Positions 1 through 7,977 of a stretch of DNA of 10,609 nucleotides are shown here, piece by piece. The stretch lies in NCBI GenBank assembly GCA_003024985.2, contig PXIH01S0022731.1; one strand, written 5' to 3'. The stretch's first letter is position 1; every line of letters starts with the position of its first letter. Both the position numbers and the translations under genes were made by a program. This DNA is from Euperipatoides rowelli (Eukaryota; Onychophora; Udeonychophora; Euonychophora; Peripatopsidae). Under the pieces are notes generated by a model that ran no database searches, had not been told where the DNA came from, and saw only the letters and a list, made by a program, of their open reading frames with translations.

Positions 1-146
1 AGATTAATTAACTGACTTAAATTTAGCAAGAAATGATTGATTATTAAAGCCGATTAATTGGCAAAAAAATGTCGATTACCGATTAATCGGAAAAGAGCCG
101 ATTAGGCCAATTACCGATTACCTGCCGATTAATCGGTGCATCCCTA
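1..146. mobile_element. hAT-like transposon end (partial)
   Basis: The stretch ends at 136-146 in GTGCATCCCTA. Read on the minus strand this gives TAGGGATGCACCGATTAATCGG-like sequence, the form of terminal inverted repeat known from many animal hAT elements. Subterminal copies of CCGATTAATCGG, itself a perfect palindrome, lie at 79-90 and 125-136, with looser versions at 49-62 and 97-120. Repeated short subterminal motifs are typical of hAT transposase binding regions. The rest of the element lies to the left of the window, so neither the partner terminus nor the 8-bp target duplication can be checked. No coding sequence is visible in this part. The class assignment rests on the terminus motif only. 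Confidence 0.6.
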
Positions 147-534
147 CTTCAAACCATATTCCAGGATGGGTCTTGTGTACGTACTGTAATATAAACCATT
201 CTAAGTGTGTGTGAGTGTTTGTTTTTAGTCATATTTGATTATTTTAATCTATACAAGATAAAAATTCTATTACATGCTTTGCTTATCATATAGTCAACAT
301 ATAATTCCCATTTACAATTATCTTGAACAATACTAATATTTTTTCTGATTTTGTTATATTTATGTTTTCATTTTGGATCTTTATATTAAAATTTGTTGCA
401 TTTTTAGTGAAGTCATGGATTAGAATATTTAATTATTTGGGGTTAATCCTCATTTCACATATTGTTGCATTATTGTATAATTGCTTCATCACATATTTTG
501 TTTCCATTTAATATTATCTTTATTACATTGAATA
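147..534. other. AT-rich stretch without recognisable gene
   Basis: Apart from a short TG-rich run near 206-222, I see nothing recognisable. A 62-codon open stretch at 323-511 on the plus strand is dominated by Phe, Ile and Leu, as expected from T-rich DNA read at random, and I do not consider it a gene. Confidence 0.6.
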
Positions 535-1440
535 ATTACAGGTAAATCATCTATATATTTATATCTCTTATGTAAATTGATTCCATTTGTGTAAGTAGTG
601 ACACCAATATCAATCCACCCAAAACTGATCCCTGCAAACTCCATTAGTGCATACATATAATTGGTCAATACTACCTGACATTTTTCAACGCGATATTAGA
701 TCCATGAAATGATTTAATGAAGATGTTATGAACCATATTGTCATATGCATTCTCTAGATCCATTAAATTGACACTGTCAGATTTTTTGGATTGACTAAAA
801 TTTGTATTATTTTGTCTATGTATTTTACAAACTGTAGATTTCCCCAACAGACCTTCATATCGATCTTGATCTATAAATTTTGATACTGTCTGAATTATTA
901 AATCATAGATGAATCTCTCACACAGCTTGACAATGGAGGATGAGATTGATATTGGTCTTACACTACCTGGATTTTTGGGAGTTTGAGTTTTGGGAAAAGT
1001 CACTAGAAAGGAACTTTTCTACAATTAGGGCATACCCCTTGTTCAAGAGATTTATCAAGAAGATAACTTTTCTCCAAATTCTTGTAAAAGAAAATTTGGT
1101 ATAAGGTCAGGAGCCATAGTGGAATTTTCTTTGATTTTACTCATTCTTCCAAGAACCCATAATAACCCACTTACGGTGTTTTACATATCTGTATAACATG
1201 TTGCATTGCTTTTGTTTCAAGAGTAGGACGTAAATTTGCCAGATTTTTTAAATCTTCATATATTTCCATTGCTGGTTCTTCTTGAGATCTACCTGGAAAA
1301 TGAATTATCTTTGTAATTTTAGTTCTATCTCTGATTAGTTTATTAAAGTTTTTCAACCCGTATCTTATAGTATTCATTCTTCTATTAATTTATTGATCCT
1401 TTGCTATTTTTACCTTGTCTTTATTACCGGGTATTATTAT
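535..1440 (-). pseudogene. Non-LTR (LINE) reverse transcriptase fragment, decayed
   Basis: Read on the minus strand, this matches the reverse transcriptase domain of non-LTR retrotransposons in the expected order, across several frames. A pre-RT linker lies at 1377-1171 (NFNKLIRDRTKITK). Next comes a 'SxMAPDLIPNFLL' block at about 1130-1080, like the usual APGPDxIPNxLL. A 'KSLEQGVCPNCRK' block lies near 1060-1015. An open segment at 1003-671 contains NPGSVRPISISSSIVKLCER (compare RPISLxxxxxKxxER), GLLGKST (compare GFRKGRST) and VNLMDLENAYDNMVHN (compare DFSKAFDxVxH). A 'QGSVLGG' block lies near 630, and a KYIDDL catalytic box has its YIDD at 557-546. Stops and at least three frame changes make it non-functional. 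The endonuclease and C-terminal parts are missing. The KYIDDL form and the block spacing look CR1/L2-like or Jockey-like, and I cannot fix the clade by eye. Confidence 0.85.
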
Positions 1441-2136
1441 ATTTTTGTATTTTAATTTCATTTATAGTACGTCATGTCATTATACCGTATTGCAGTTATG
1501 TTGTTAAAAAAACTTGATACTTGTACTGTTGTTTATGCTTTAAAAAAATAATTAAAGATTACTCAACTTATCTTCATTAGATTTTATTTCTTGATTGAAA
1601 AGAAAACATTTTAGCATATACAAAATTGTTTACTTTTTAATGGAAATCAATATTATTCTTTCTTCAAGAAATAAGTCCAGTTTCTCAGAAATATTATTTT
1701 TGAAGAAATTATCCTTTTTTTAATTAATTGTACTTATTGTTTTAAATAAATTGGTGTTATTTTTTAGGAAATCAATAGTGTTGATAATGTGATTATATAA
1801 AGCTTACCTTAATTTTATTTATAATTAAATTTTTCAAAAAACAAAATATGAAAATAAATCCTTATTCTCTATTGTCTTATTTTAATTATTTGTGCTAGAT
1901 GTATCAAATTCTTTTTTATTATTTAATATTATTTTAAATGTAAACAACATTTTTGACTTATGTATGAAGTTACCCCCACCCCCCCCCAGTTATCAAAATT
2001 TAAATTTCAATTATACAATCGTTTGTACTTTGTTTGTGCTTCATTGTACCAACCAAATTTTTATTTGTGCTCAAAGCACATTTTAGATAATGTAATCAAA
2101 ATTAAAATGGGGTAGGGATTTAGCAATCATTTAAAA
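1441..2136. other. AT-rich stretch with a C-tract
   Basis: No gene or element is recognised. The stretch holds A/T homopolymer runs and a pyrimidine-rich block at 1973-1987 (five C, one A, nine C). An open stretch of 64 codons at 1892-2086 crosses the C-tract and has no family resemblance, so I leave it out as a gene. Confidence 0.6.
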
Positions 2137-2572
2137 TTGAAGATGTTAAAATGATATATTGGTCAGTTTTTTTATATGGATGTGAGACTTGGACTTTAAC
2201 CAAAAACTTGGAAAAAAAGATCAATGCTTTTGATATCTGGTGTGCTAAAAGAATGTTGAAAATAAAATGGACAGATATGATCAGAAATGAGGAAAAGATG
2301 AGAGGTGTTTATAGTCTTTTGGATGAAGTAAAGAAGATGAAATGAAAATATGTCGGCATCTCTTTGAGAGGATCTGCAGGGATTAGACCGTAGTAACAGG
2401 ATGGACATAAAGGGGAAAATGACCAATAAGAGAATGGCTGGATGATCTTGAGTACTGGGCTAACATCAGTCAATACTCTATAATAAAAATAAGAACTCAA
2501 GATAGAAATCTTTGTCGATCCATGAACCTCGACCTCCACTTAGGAGAACGCATCCAATGATGATGAAGAAGA
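2137..2572 (+). pseudogene. Non-LTR retrotransposon 3' end, decayed
   Basis: This is the C-terminal tail of a LINE-type polyprotein downstream of the reverse transcriptase. An open segment at 2151-2345 contains GCETWTLTKNLEKKINAFD at 2178-2234, followed by WCAKRMLKIKWTD and RNEE. This is the widespread 'YGCETWTLxKxxEKKINAFExWCxRRMLxIxWTDxxxNEE' block of RTE-, Jockey- and related elements. A shift of one base near 2342 continues as YVGHLF-like and then, after stops and another shift, as REWLDDLEYW (WLDDLEYW at 2435-2458), QDRNLCRSM and LHLGER, with a stop at 2558-2560. The copy is 5'-truncated near 2137, as expected from incomplete reverse transcription. The TGATGAAGAAGA tail right after the stop resembles the short microsatellite tails that end such elements. 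It has the opposite orientation to the fragment at 535-1440, so it is probably a separate insertion. Confidence 0.88.
2558..2572 (+). repeat. Short TGA/GAA tail at LINE 3' end
   Basis: The bases TGATGATGAAGAAGA begin with the stop codon of the LINE remnant. Simple trinucleotide tails replace poly(A) in several non-LTR clades, so I take this as the element's 3' boundary. It is short and could also be coincidental. Confidence 0.5.
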
Positions 2573-3069
2573 TTTATCTTTTTCTGAATGTAAGTGGTTC
2601 AAAAGCCTTATTAAGAAATTTAATCCCATCTGAGGCCCTCTCAAATAAGACTTTGTGGATAAACTATTGCATATTTTGTGCAACACTTTGATTGAAAACT
2701 TCCAGGCCCATCTGAGAAGTATAGATTTCAGACTTGCATGTAAGATTAATTTAAATTGTAGTGAAATTTAAGCAGCTAGTTTTCTTTGTGAATGCAACAA
2801 TTATTTTTTTTTAGATTACCGGTAGAAAATATTCAGGTGAGCGAAAGGCTGAACTTATAAGATAGTCAAATTGGATTTGAATACAGCCACATGGATGACT
2901 AACACATTAGAAAAATCAAAAAAGAAAACTTTTCTTTTGGTAGTTCAAATACCAAAGGTATAAAATCAATTTTTAAATTGATGGCTTGAGGAAGGTGTCT
3001 GGAAATAATGTTTGTCCATGTAAACATTGTAGTGGGTCCAACCATTAGTTTTTAAACTGCAGGTTAAAG
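2573..3069. other. Unassigned AT-rich stretch
   Basis: No coding similarity or clear repeat ends are seen. There are small inverted repeats, for example TCAATTTTTAAATTGA at about 2967-2982. These are short enough to be chance in DNA of this composition. Confidence 0.55.
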
Positions 3070-3956
3070 CAGAGGTATAGCCAAGGGACACTAGTGAATT
3101 AAGGGCTCTATTTCACAGGCCCCAAGAAAATATAAAAATAGGAGTCACTACTATGCTAGGTTTATAAACAGACGCAACATGTAATGAAAATAAATTTTAC
3201 AATAAAATAATAGTGTAGGTCAAACACTTTATTCAATAAATACATTAATAATGTAAGATAAGAAAAGAATATGTAGCCTATATTAATAAATTTATAGACC
3301 TGATAATGCCAGTCGTTCCACATACCACAGTTGTGTTTTAAGCAATATGATATTCTTGTTTGCCGATTCAAATTTTTAATTGAATCACACTTACTGTATT
3401 TGACGATATTTTGCAGCTGACATGTTTATCAGATCATTTTTTTATTTGTTAAAAGTGTCTTTTTCAGAAATTTGTATTTTGTTTATGTAATTTTTTACCT
3501 TGCCTATGCAAGCTGTCTCTGCAGAAAGATCATTTAGTAAATAACGAATAATAAAAGATTATAAGAGAAATGCTATTGGTCAAAGTATCTTGCAATGTTA
3601 GCTATTGAGCATAATTATGCCAATAAAATGGATTCAAAAGATATTAGTAATGATTTCGCAAATGTAAAAATGTTAAAAGAAACATTTTAACTTTTTTCGT
3701 AAATTTATTACAATAATTTTTTATGTTTGTCAAATTTTATTTAATGTGTAGCCTAGTAGGCTATCATTTGTAATATTAATTTCCATGTTTTTGATGTTTG
3801 TAAAATTATAAAGAAATCTTATCTAAAATGCATTTATGTTATTAAAATTATTTACAATTTTTTAATATACCAAATTACAATTTATTTTTTTAAAAAATAA
3901 AGCGCCCAAAATGTTTTCTTGCCCCAGGGTCCCCAAAAAAACTAGCTATGCCATTT
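3070..3956 (+). mobile_element. hAT-type transposon remnant
   Basis: The left end, CAGAGGTATAGCCAAG (3070-3085), matches in inverted form the right end near 3941-3956, whose minus strand reads TAAATGGCATAGCTAG. Both are versions of the CAGnGGCATAGCYAG terminus that I associate with animal hAT elements. The subterminal regions also resemble each other loosely: GGGCTC and GGCCCC on the left, GGGCGC and GGGGCA on the inverted right. A decayed hAT transposase C-terminus lies inside in the plus orientation (3461-3690). At about 890 bp the element is far shorter than an autonomous hAT, so it is an internally deleted derivative. I did not find a convincing 8-bp target duplication at the flanks, so the exact ends are uncertain by a few bases. 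Confidence 0.72.
3461..3690 (+). pseudogene. hAT transposase C-terminal dimerisation domain, decayed
   Basis: In one frame from 3461 comes a segment like FPNLCIALRIFLTLP, followed by QAVSAERSFSK (ends at 3529), a stop, and then RIIKDYKRNAIGQSILQC. This is the hallmark hAT dimerisation motif (SAERSFSKLKxIKxYLRxxMxQERL). A shift near 3598 continues as LAIEHNYANK and DISNDFANVKMLKETF, with the natural-looking stop at 3688-3690. In intact elements this domain forms the dimer interface at the end of a transposase of roughly 600 or more residues. The BED zinc finger and the DDE catalytic region are absent here. In-frame stops at 3488 and 3530 and the frameshift exclude function. Similarity is clearest to the ZMYM1-like or hAT-5-like group, but the subgroup is only a guess. 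Confidence 0.85.
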
Positions 3957-4479
3957 ATACAGTCTAAGACAATGGCATTATAAAAATTCTATTCCAGAAA
4001 TGTTTGGGTGTCAATTTTCAATTCAGTTATTAGTAAAGTTTAACAGTGATGAGAAGGTGAGTGAATGGTTTAAGACTTCGAGAACCACTTATTGTCATGA
4101 TGATGATTAAGGAGAAGTCAGTGTTGATGAAAATGGATACCAGTTCTGGTTTAACAATGTACTTGAGCAATATTACAAAGAGTTATTTCAAGGCAATAAT
4201 TTACGACCTGTAGGATTACAGTTCTGCATTTTTTTTTGATGAAAGATTACATGTGGCTGGCAAATTCTAGATGAGTATTGAATAAAAGGATGTGGTTAAG
4301 ATAATAGATCATTTTGTGATATAAAATGGCAAAAATCCCTCATATTGGCAGGGGGTGGATTTTTCTTCTGTTAAAGATGTTTGTAAATGATTATTCCAAC
4401 TCAGTGAAATTATTATGTCCAGCTATATCTAATTTTGATTTTCTTAATATTACTTTAAAAAAAAAAAAAGTGATGCATG
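3957..4479. other. Unassigned; possibly upstream part of the gypsy copy
   Basis: This stretch lies just upstream of the recognisable gypsy pol segment and has a higher share of codon-like sequence than the surrounding DNA, for example SDEKVSEWFK at about 4043-4072 and LEQYYKELFQ at about 4161-4190. These could be remnants of gag, protease or the region before the reverse transcriptase, but no diagnostic motif (DTG/DSG protease site or CCHC zinc knuckle) is visible. An A-run lies at 4457-4469. Confidence 0.35.
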
Positions 4480-5310
4480 ACAGATTTTAAGGCTTGTCTA
4501 TCAGTAATGGGAGAATGCTAAGACCTGGTTTTTCAAAGCTAAACACCCCTATACTTTGTGTCGAAAAGTGGAGGCAGAAATAGAAAAGCTGCAAGGACAA
4601 GGAATTCTCAAACTGATTGATTTTATCAAGTAGGTCTCTCCATAGTTCAATTAGGAAATATAGAGATAAGATGGCATTAAATGTAGTTTTAAAAATTGAT
4701 CAATATTCTCTATCATTGATTGTGGATATATATGTATGCTAACATTAATAGTGAAACTTTAGAAAAACTGATATGTCTTAAGCATAATAACAAATGTCAA
4801 TAGACTCAAAAGTTTCTTACCATTAATACCCAACAGGCTTGTTAAAAATTATTAGACTGACTTTTTATGTTGCATCAACACTGTCCTTTTTTTAAAAAAA
4901 AATGCAAATGGAGTAAACTTTGAGTGAACTATACAATTTGGATGAGATTTTAGTCTTTGGGAAAACTTCTGCGAACAGTTTCAAAAATAGGATTTGGTAT
5001 TCTCTATTTTAGCTGGTATTTAATTCAATAAAGTAAAATGTAATTTTTTCAAGGGGCATATTATAGATAAGATGATTTACATCTTCACCAAAGAAAATTT
5101 CTGTTAATGGAAAAACCATCTCAAGAAGCTTCACAATTGCATTCATTTTTGGATTGGTCAATTACTATAAGAAGTTTTCATCAAAATTGTTATCAGTGAT
5201 TTGTCCTTTGAATAGATATCATCTAAGGAGAAGGACTGCAGTTGGGATAAACCAGTAGATATAACTATGTTGAAAAAAAAAGCCAAATAACTTTTAACTG
5301 TAATAATGTA
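4480..5310 (+). pseudogene. Ty3/gypsy-type pol (reverse transcriptase) fragment, decayed
   Basis: Successive blocks follow the order of a Ty3/gypsy reverse transcriptase, spread over several frames. WFFKAKHPYTLCRKVEAEIE and KLQGQGIL lie at 4526-4612 (compare FxKARPVPxALRxKVEAEIxRLxxxGIL). A degenerate KTDMSxA block lies near 4765-4785 (compare FTKLDLSQAY), followed by FLTINT (compare FLTINTHKG). LDEILVFGKTS lies at 4938-4970, where the usual catalytic LDDI is LDEI. KVKCNFF and KGHIID follow near 5035-5075. GLVNYYKKFSSKLLSVICPL lies at 5151-5210 (compare GLxNYYxKFIPxLS). The last block is KDCSWDKP...KKKAK-LLT at 5232-5300. Many stops and frameshifts show an old copy. The pattern resembles K02A2.6-like gypsy elements of invertebrates. 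It stops abruptly at 5310, where a palindrome has inserted. Confidence 0.88.
5300..5310. repeat. Left copy of 11-bp direct repeat (target duplication)
   Basis: GTAATAATGTA is repeated exactly at 5701-5711, just outside the 390-bp palindromic insertion. An exact 11-bp match in exactly these two positions is unlikely by chance, even at this AT content. Removing one copy together with the insertion would leave the gypsy coding trace continuous. Confidence 0.75.
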
Positions 5311-5478
5311 GAATGAAACATCTATACATCACTTATAGAAGCTAAAGTGAAATATGCTAAAGATTTCCAATTATATGAATTTGTATAAATTGCCAGGGCT
5401 ATCATACAAAAACATATAAATAGGCATCAATGCCTATTTAATGTAAGAAATGCCAAAAGCCACCACCGTGTGGCTTAG
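5311..5478 (+). repeat. Left arm of long inverted repeat
   Basis: This 168-base arm pairs with 5502-5667. It begins GAATGAAACATC and ends GTGTGGCTTAG. Around 5420-5440 it holds an additional small palindrome, AATAGGCAT-CA-ATGCCTATT, created by the 5-base CCTAT segment that the other arm lacks. Confidence 0.92.
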
Positions 5479-5501
5479 ACATTTATTTCACTTAAAATTG
5501 C

Positions 5502-5667
5502 CTAAGCCACACGGTGGTGGCTTTTGGCATTTCTTACATTAACATTGATGCCTATTTATATGTTTTTGTATGATAGCCCTGGCAATTTATACAAATTCAT
5601 TTAATTGGAAATCTTTAGCACAATATTTCACTTTAGCTTCTATAAGTGATGTATAGATGTTTCATTC
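5502..5667 (-). repeat. Right arm of long inverted repeat
   Basis: This 166-base reverse complement of the left arm begins CTAAGCCACACGGTGG and ends ATGTTTCATTC. It carries three extra bases relative to the left arm near 5618-5622 and is followed by a tail that has no partner on the left side. Confidence 0.92.
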
Positions 5668-5700
5668 AACACTATTTTTTGTAGTGGATTTTCTTCGCAT

Positions 5701-5711
5701 GTAATAATGTA
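5701..5711. repeat. Right copy of 11-bp direct repeat (target duplication)
   Basis: GTAATAATGTA is identical to 5300-5310 and closes the nested foldback insertion. Confidence 0.75.
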
Positions 5712-5850
5712 CTTACTTATTATAACTCAAAAATTAAAAAGAATTTGTGTTAGGTGCTACTTAAGAGAGATAAAACGAAGTCAAAAGCATGGTAATTTCC
5801 ATATCTTCCATACAGTTCAATATGCTAATGGATTGATGTGTTCCAGGTTT
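5701..5850 (+). pseudogene. Probable continuation of gypsy pol (RNase H region)
   Basis: The plus-strand reading resumes in a frame that continues the LLT block left of the palindrome. YLLIITQKLKRICVRC (about 5710-5757) fits the 'xLxHYDPxLPIxLxCDAS' start of the gypsy RNase H only loosely. Near 5815-5850, VQYANG and CSRFP are reminiscent of the conserved IEYxxxxxNxxADxLSRFP stretch at the end of that domain. Most of the RNase H must be deleted if this is right. No catalytic residues can be assigned. Confidence comes mainly from position and from the target duplication. Confidence 0.4.
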
Positions 5851-5955
5851 CCTAATTTTTATCTTATTACAGAAATAATTTTTCTCTATGAAGAAAAAAA
5901 GTAAGTCGAAAGCATGGATAGTTCAATCTGATAATGATTGATATGTTTCATTGAT
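5778..5955 (+). repeat. Diverged direct duplication of about 50-70 bases
   Basis: AAGTCAAAAGCATGG at 5778-5792 recurs as AAGTCGAAAGCATGG at 5903-5917. AGTTCAATATGCTAATGGAT near 5814-5833 recurs as AGTTCAATCTGATAATGATT at 5920-5939, and both are followed by TTGAT-TGTT-CA-like sequence. The first copy has about 18 additional bases between the two blocks. This looks like an old tandem duplication within or beside the gypsy remnant. Confidence 0.6.
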
Positions 5956-7522
5956 CATAGCGCTGAGGGGAAATATATCTGACATTTTATGACAAAATTT
6001 CTTGTAATACATGTAGAAGTTTTTAATTTACGAGCGAGTCAAAACTTCATGTCTGCCATCTATTTGATCATTCTCTGATGCATATATGAACAATAAGGGT
6101 TATAACTTATATATCAAGAAGGCAATTTTTAAAATGCAAGTTATATAAAGGATGTTTGTTGATCTATAATTTATAATGAATCTACTATTCATTTATTTGG
6201 ATTTTGGTGTATTGATTTCTATTTTTTCTAGTAAATATCGTATTTATATTCTGATCAACTATGATGCTGTTAACAATGTGAGAAACAATAAACTTCCTTT
6301 ACATATGAAAATTAATTTAAATTTATTCATGTCGTTGATTTGAAATGTTTGTACATTATTTAGAATAAAGGAATATTACATGCAAGACTTATTGTCTTAT
6401 TTGTCCTTTCCACTTGTGAGAAATATTTTTTATTTATGTTTTGTGGTCAGCTGGCAAGTTCCAGACTGAAGAAGTCTGACCCCCCCCCCCCCCCGTCCTG
6501 AAATCCAGCCTTCAATTGTAACAGTGCTTATGTTCTTATTATTTTATTGTTGGTATTTTATCAGCAAGTAGATTACTTTTGTGATACCTTCCAATTTTTT
6601 AATAAACTATTTGTATTTCACCAAAATGTGTTCCAGTTATTTCTTTCCATTAATGGGAGACCTATGTAATTAAGAATATCTCACTAAACATGTTGTCTAT
6701 TCAACTAACATTAACTGTAGTACATACCCATAAACTATTATATGGTTTTAATGTTCTAACATAATGCCTTAAAAAGTAAAAAAAAAAATTTGAATACAGA
6801 TAAATATTTTTTAAAATTCCTTTTAAACATGTCATTTTTAGTTGGTGTGCAATCATTATTTTGTACTTGACAAGCATTTTATTATTTTAATGCCAAATTA
6901 AATTAATAGCACCTATTTTTCAGCCATATTTTCAGATAATGTATTTGTATGTAGAACCTCCTATCCCCACCCTTCCATATAAATAAATAACCTGTCATTT
7001 AGTTAATAGGTGTATTTGAGCATTAGTAAAAACCCAAAATTTGTTTCTCAACTATCTGTCTGTTCATTGTCAATAATACTATAAGCATTGTCTGTTTGTT
7101 TTGTTGTTGTTTTTTTTAATTTTTGTGTGTATCTAGAGCCACTATTTAACTGACACAAAACTCACTGATTTCATTGCATTATTAAATTAATACTTAAAAG
7201 CTGTGAAATTATTGTTTATTAGGCCAAATTATTATAGACAAATTCAAAGATGTGAAATAATTATGATTTGAATTAATATAGGGGAATCTAAAGATTTAAA
7301 ATTATGAAGTGTTCCAATTAAATGTAGAGGAAGCCAAAAAAAATAGGAAATCAATGTTAAATGATCCAATTAAATACTGTATAAAGAAATTCAACTATAT
7401 ATACTGTATATAAAGTATTTATATCTAAGGAATAATAATTAGTCCAAGTACTGTAAATATAACACACATAAAAATGTTAAATGATTGTTAATTGATCTAA
7501 ATTAGCATAGAGTAGTTCAACT
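5956..7522. other. AT-rich stretch with C15 tract, no gene
   Basis: I see no coding similarity on either strand. Notable items are an imperfect inverted repeat ACATGTAGAAGTTTT / AAAACTTCATGT at 6009-6023 and 6041-6052, a short hairpin CAGACT-GAAGA-AGTCTG at 6462-6478, and a run of 15 C at 6480-6494 immediately after it. AATAAA-type hexamers occur (for example at 6600-6605), but in DNA this rich in A and T they carry little weight without a gene. Confidence 0.6.
6480..6494 (+). repeat. C15 homopolymer tract
   Basis: Fifteen consecutive C follow the CAGACT/AGTCTG hairpin directly. On the minus strand this is a G15 run that could form a quadruplex-like structure. Such tracts are also prone to sequencing length errors. 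Confidence 0.9.
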
Positions 7523-7751
7523 CAGGGGCGGCGCTTTGTGGAAGAAAAGCAAGCATCGCTTATGGGTCCTCTAATTGATGGGGCCTCAAATTTATCAAAC
7601 AAAAAAAATTAAAAATCAATTTTCTTTTGTATTCAACAGTGCTTAGCTAGCTTTTTGGAAATAGAAATAATAACATATGAAGCGAAACAGTAAAGGATTT
7701 TGCTGAACTGCTATTGATTATCAAATATACTGTAGGTCCTCATTGAGGGCA

Positions 7752-7977
7752 TACTCAAATTTAATATCGTTATAAATTTATTTAATCCTTCCAGTAACAA
7801 GCACATCTGCAGAACAAAGTTTCTCCAAATTAAAAATTATAATAACCATTGAGAACTGAAAGTCAAGAGAAATTAAACTTTCTACATTTAATTGTCGTTC
7901 AGACTAATGAATCGAACAACTTAAATACTAATGATAAATTAATGATAAATTTGCAGCAAAAAATCAAAAAGCACTGA
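7752..7977 (+). pseudogene. hAT transposase C-terminal dimerisation domain, decayed
   Basis: From 7752 the reading is YSNLISL, a stop, then IYLILPVTSTSAEQSFSKLK, equivalent to PNLxxALRIYLTLPVTxASAERSFSKLK. The usual arginine of SAERSFSK is glutamine here. After a stop at 7857 the reading shifts one frame at about 7855 and continues as TESQEKLNFLHLIVVQTNES (compare MSQERLxxLxLLxIExE), and ends at a stop at 7975-7977 in a plausible native position. The catalytic DDE part and the BED finger are absent. The preserved part has about the same extent as the one at 3461-3690 but clearly belongs to another hAT lineage, given its different terminus and sequence. Confidence 0.85.

Larger units (their letters stand above)
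5311..5700. mobile_element. Foldback (long-palindrome) element nested in gypsy pol
   Basis: The two arms, 5311-5478 and 5502-5667, are reverse complements of each other. By eye they differ by one substitution, a 5-base insertion (CCTAT) in the left arm and a 3-base insertion in the right arm. The spacer at 5479-5501 is 23 bases. A 33-base tail (5668-5700) follows only the right arm, and then comes the second copy of the 11-bp direct repeat. There is no coding potential. Long terminal inverted repeats with 9-11-bp target duplications are known from Mutator-like elements and some foldback elements, but the one-sided tail is unusual and I recognise no family. The near-identical arms, set inside a strongly decayed gypsy copy, point to a comparatively young insertion or recent homogenisation. 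Transcribed RNA would fold into a hairpin of about 165 base pairs. Confidence 0.8.

Noticed and set aside
323-511. Plus-strand open stretch of 62 codons, rich in hydrophobic residues, resembling a membrane peptide
   Set aside because: The composition follows from T-rich DNA, and there is no family resemblance or supporting context.
2196-2539. Two overlapping open stretches on the minus strand
   Set aside because: They lie antisense to the LINE C-terminal remnant, whose plus-strand motifs explain the sequence.
2620-2720. Two CCCATCTGAG words about 90 bases apart as a repeat family
   Set aside because: The similarity does not extend beyond about ten bases.
3162-3371. Minus-strand open stretch of 69 codons
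   Set aside because: It lies inside the hAT remnant, has a random-looking composition rich in Phe, Tyr and Ile, and shows no recognised motif.
5707-5904. Plus-strand open stretch of 65 codons as an independent small gene
   Set aside because: The start codon lies within the target duplication, and the sequence is better explained as gypsy remnant plus the diverged direct duplication.
6595-6640. AATAAA and GT-rich sequence as a gene polyadenylation site
   Set aside because: There is no upstream coding region, and the hexamer is expected often in AT-rich DNA.
7370-7470. Recurring ACTGTA words (also elsewhere in the window) as a regulatory array
   Set aside because: The words are too short and irregularly spaced, and are compatible with base composition.
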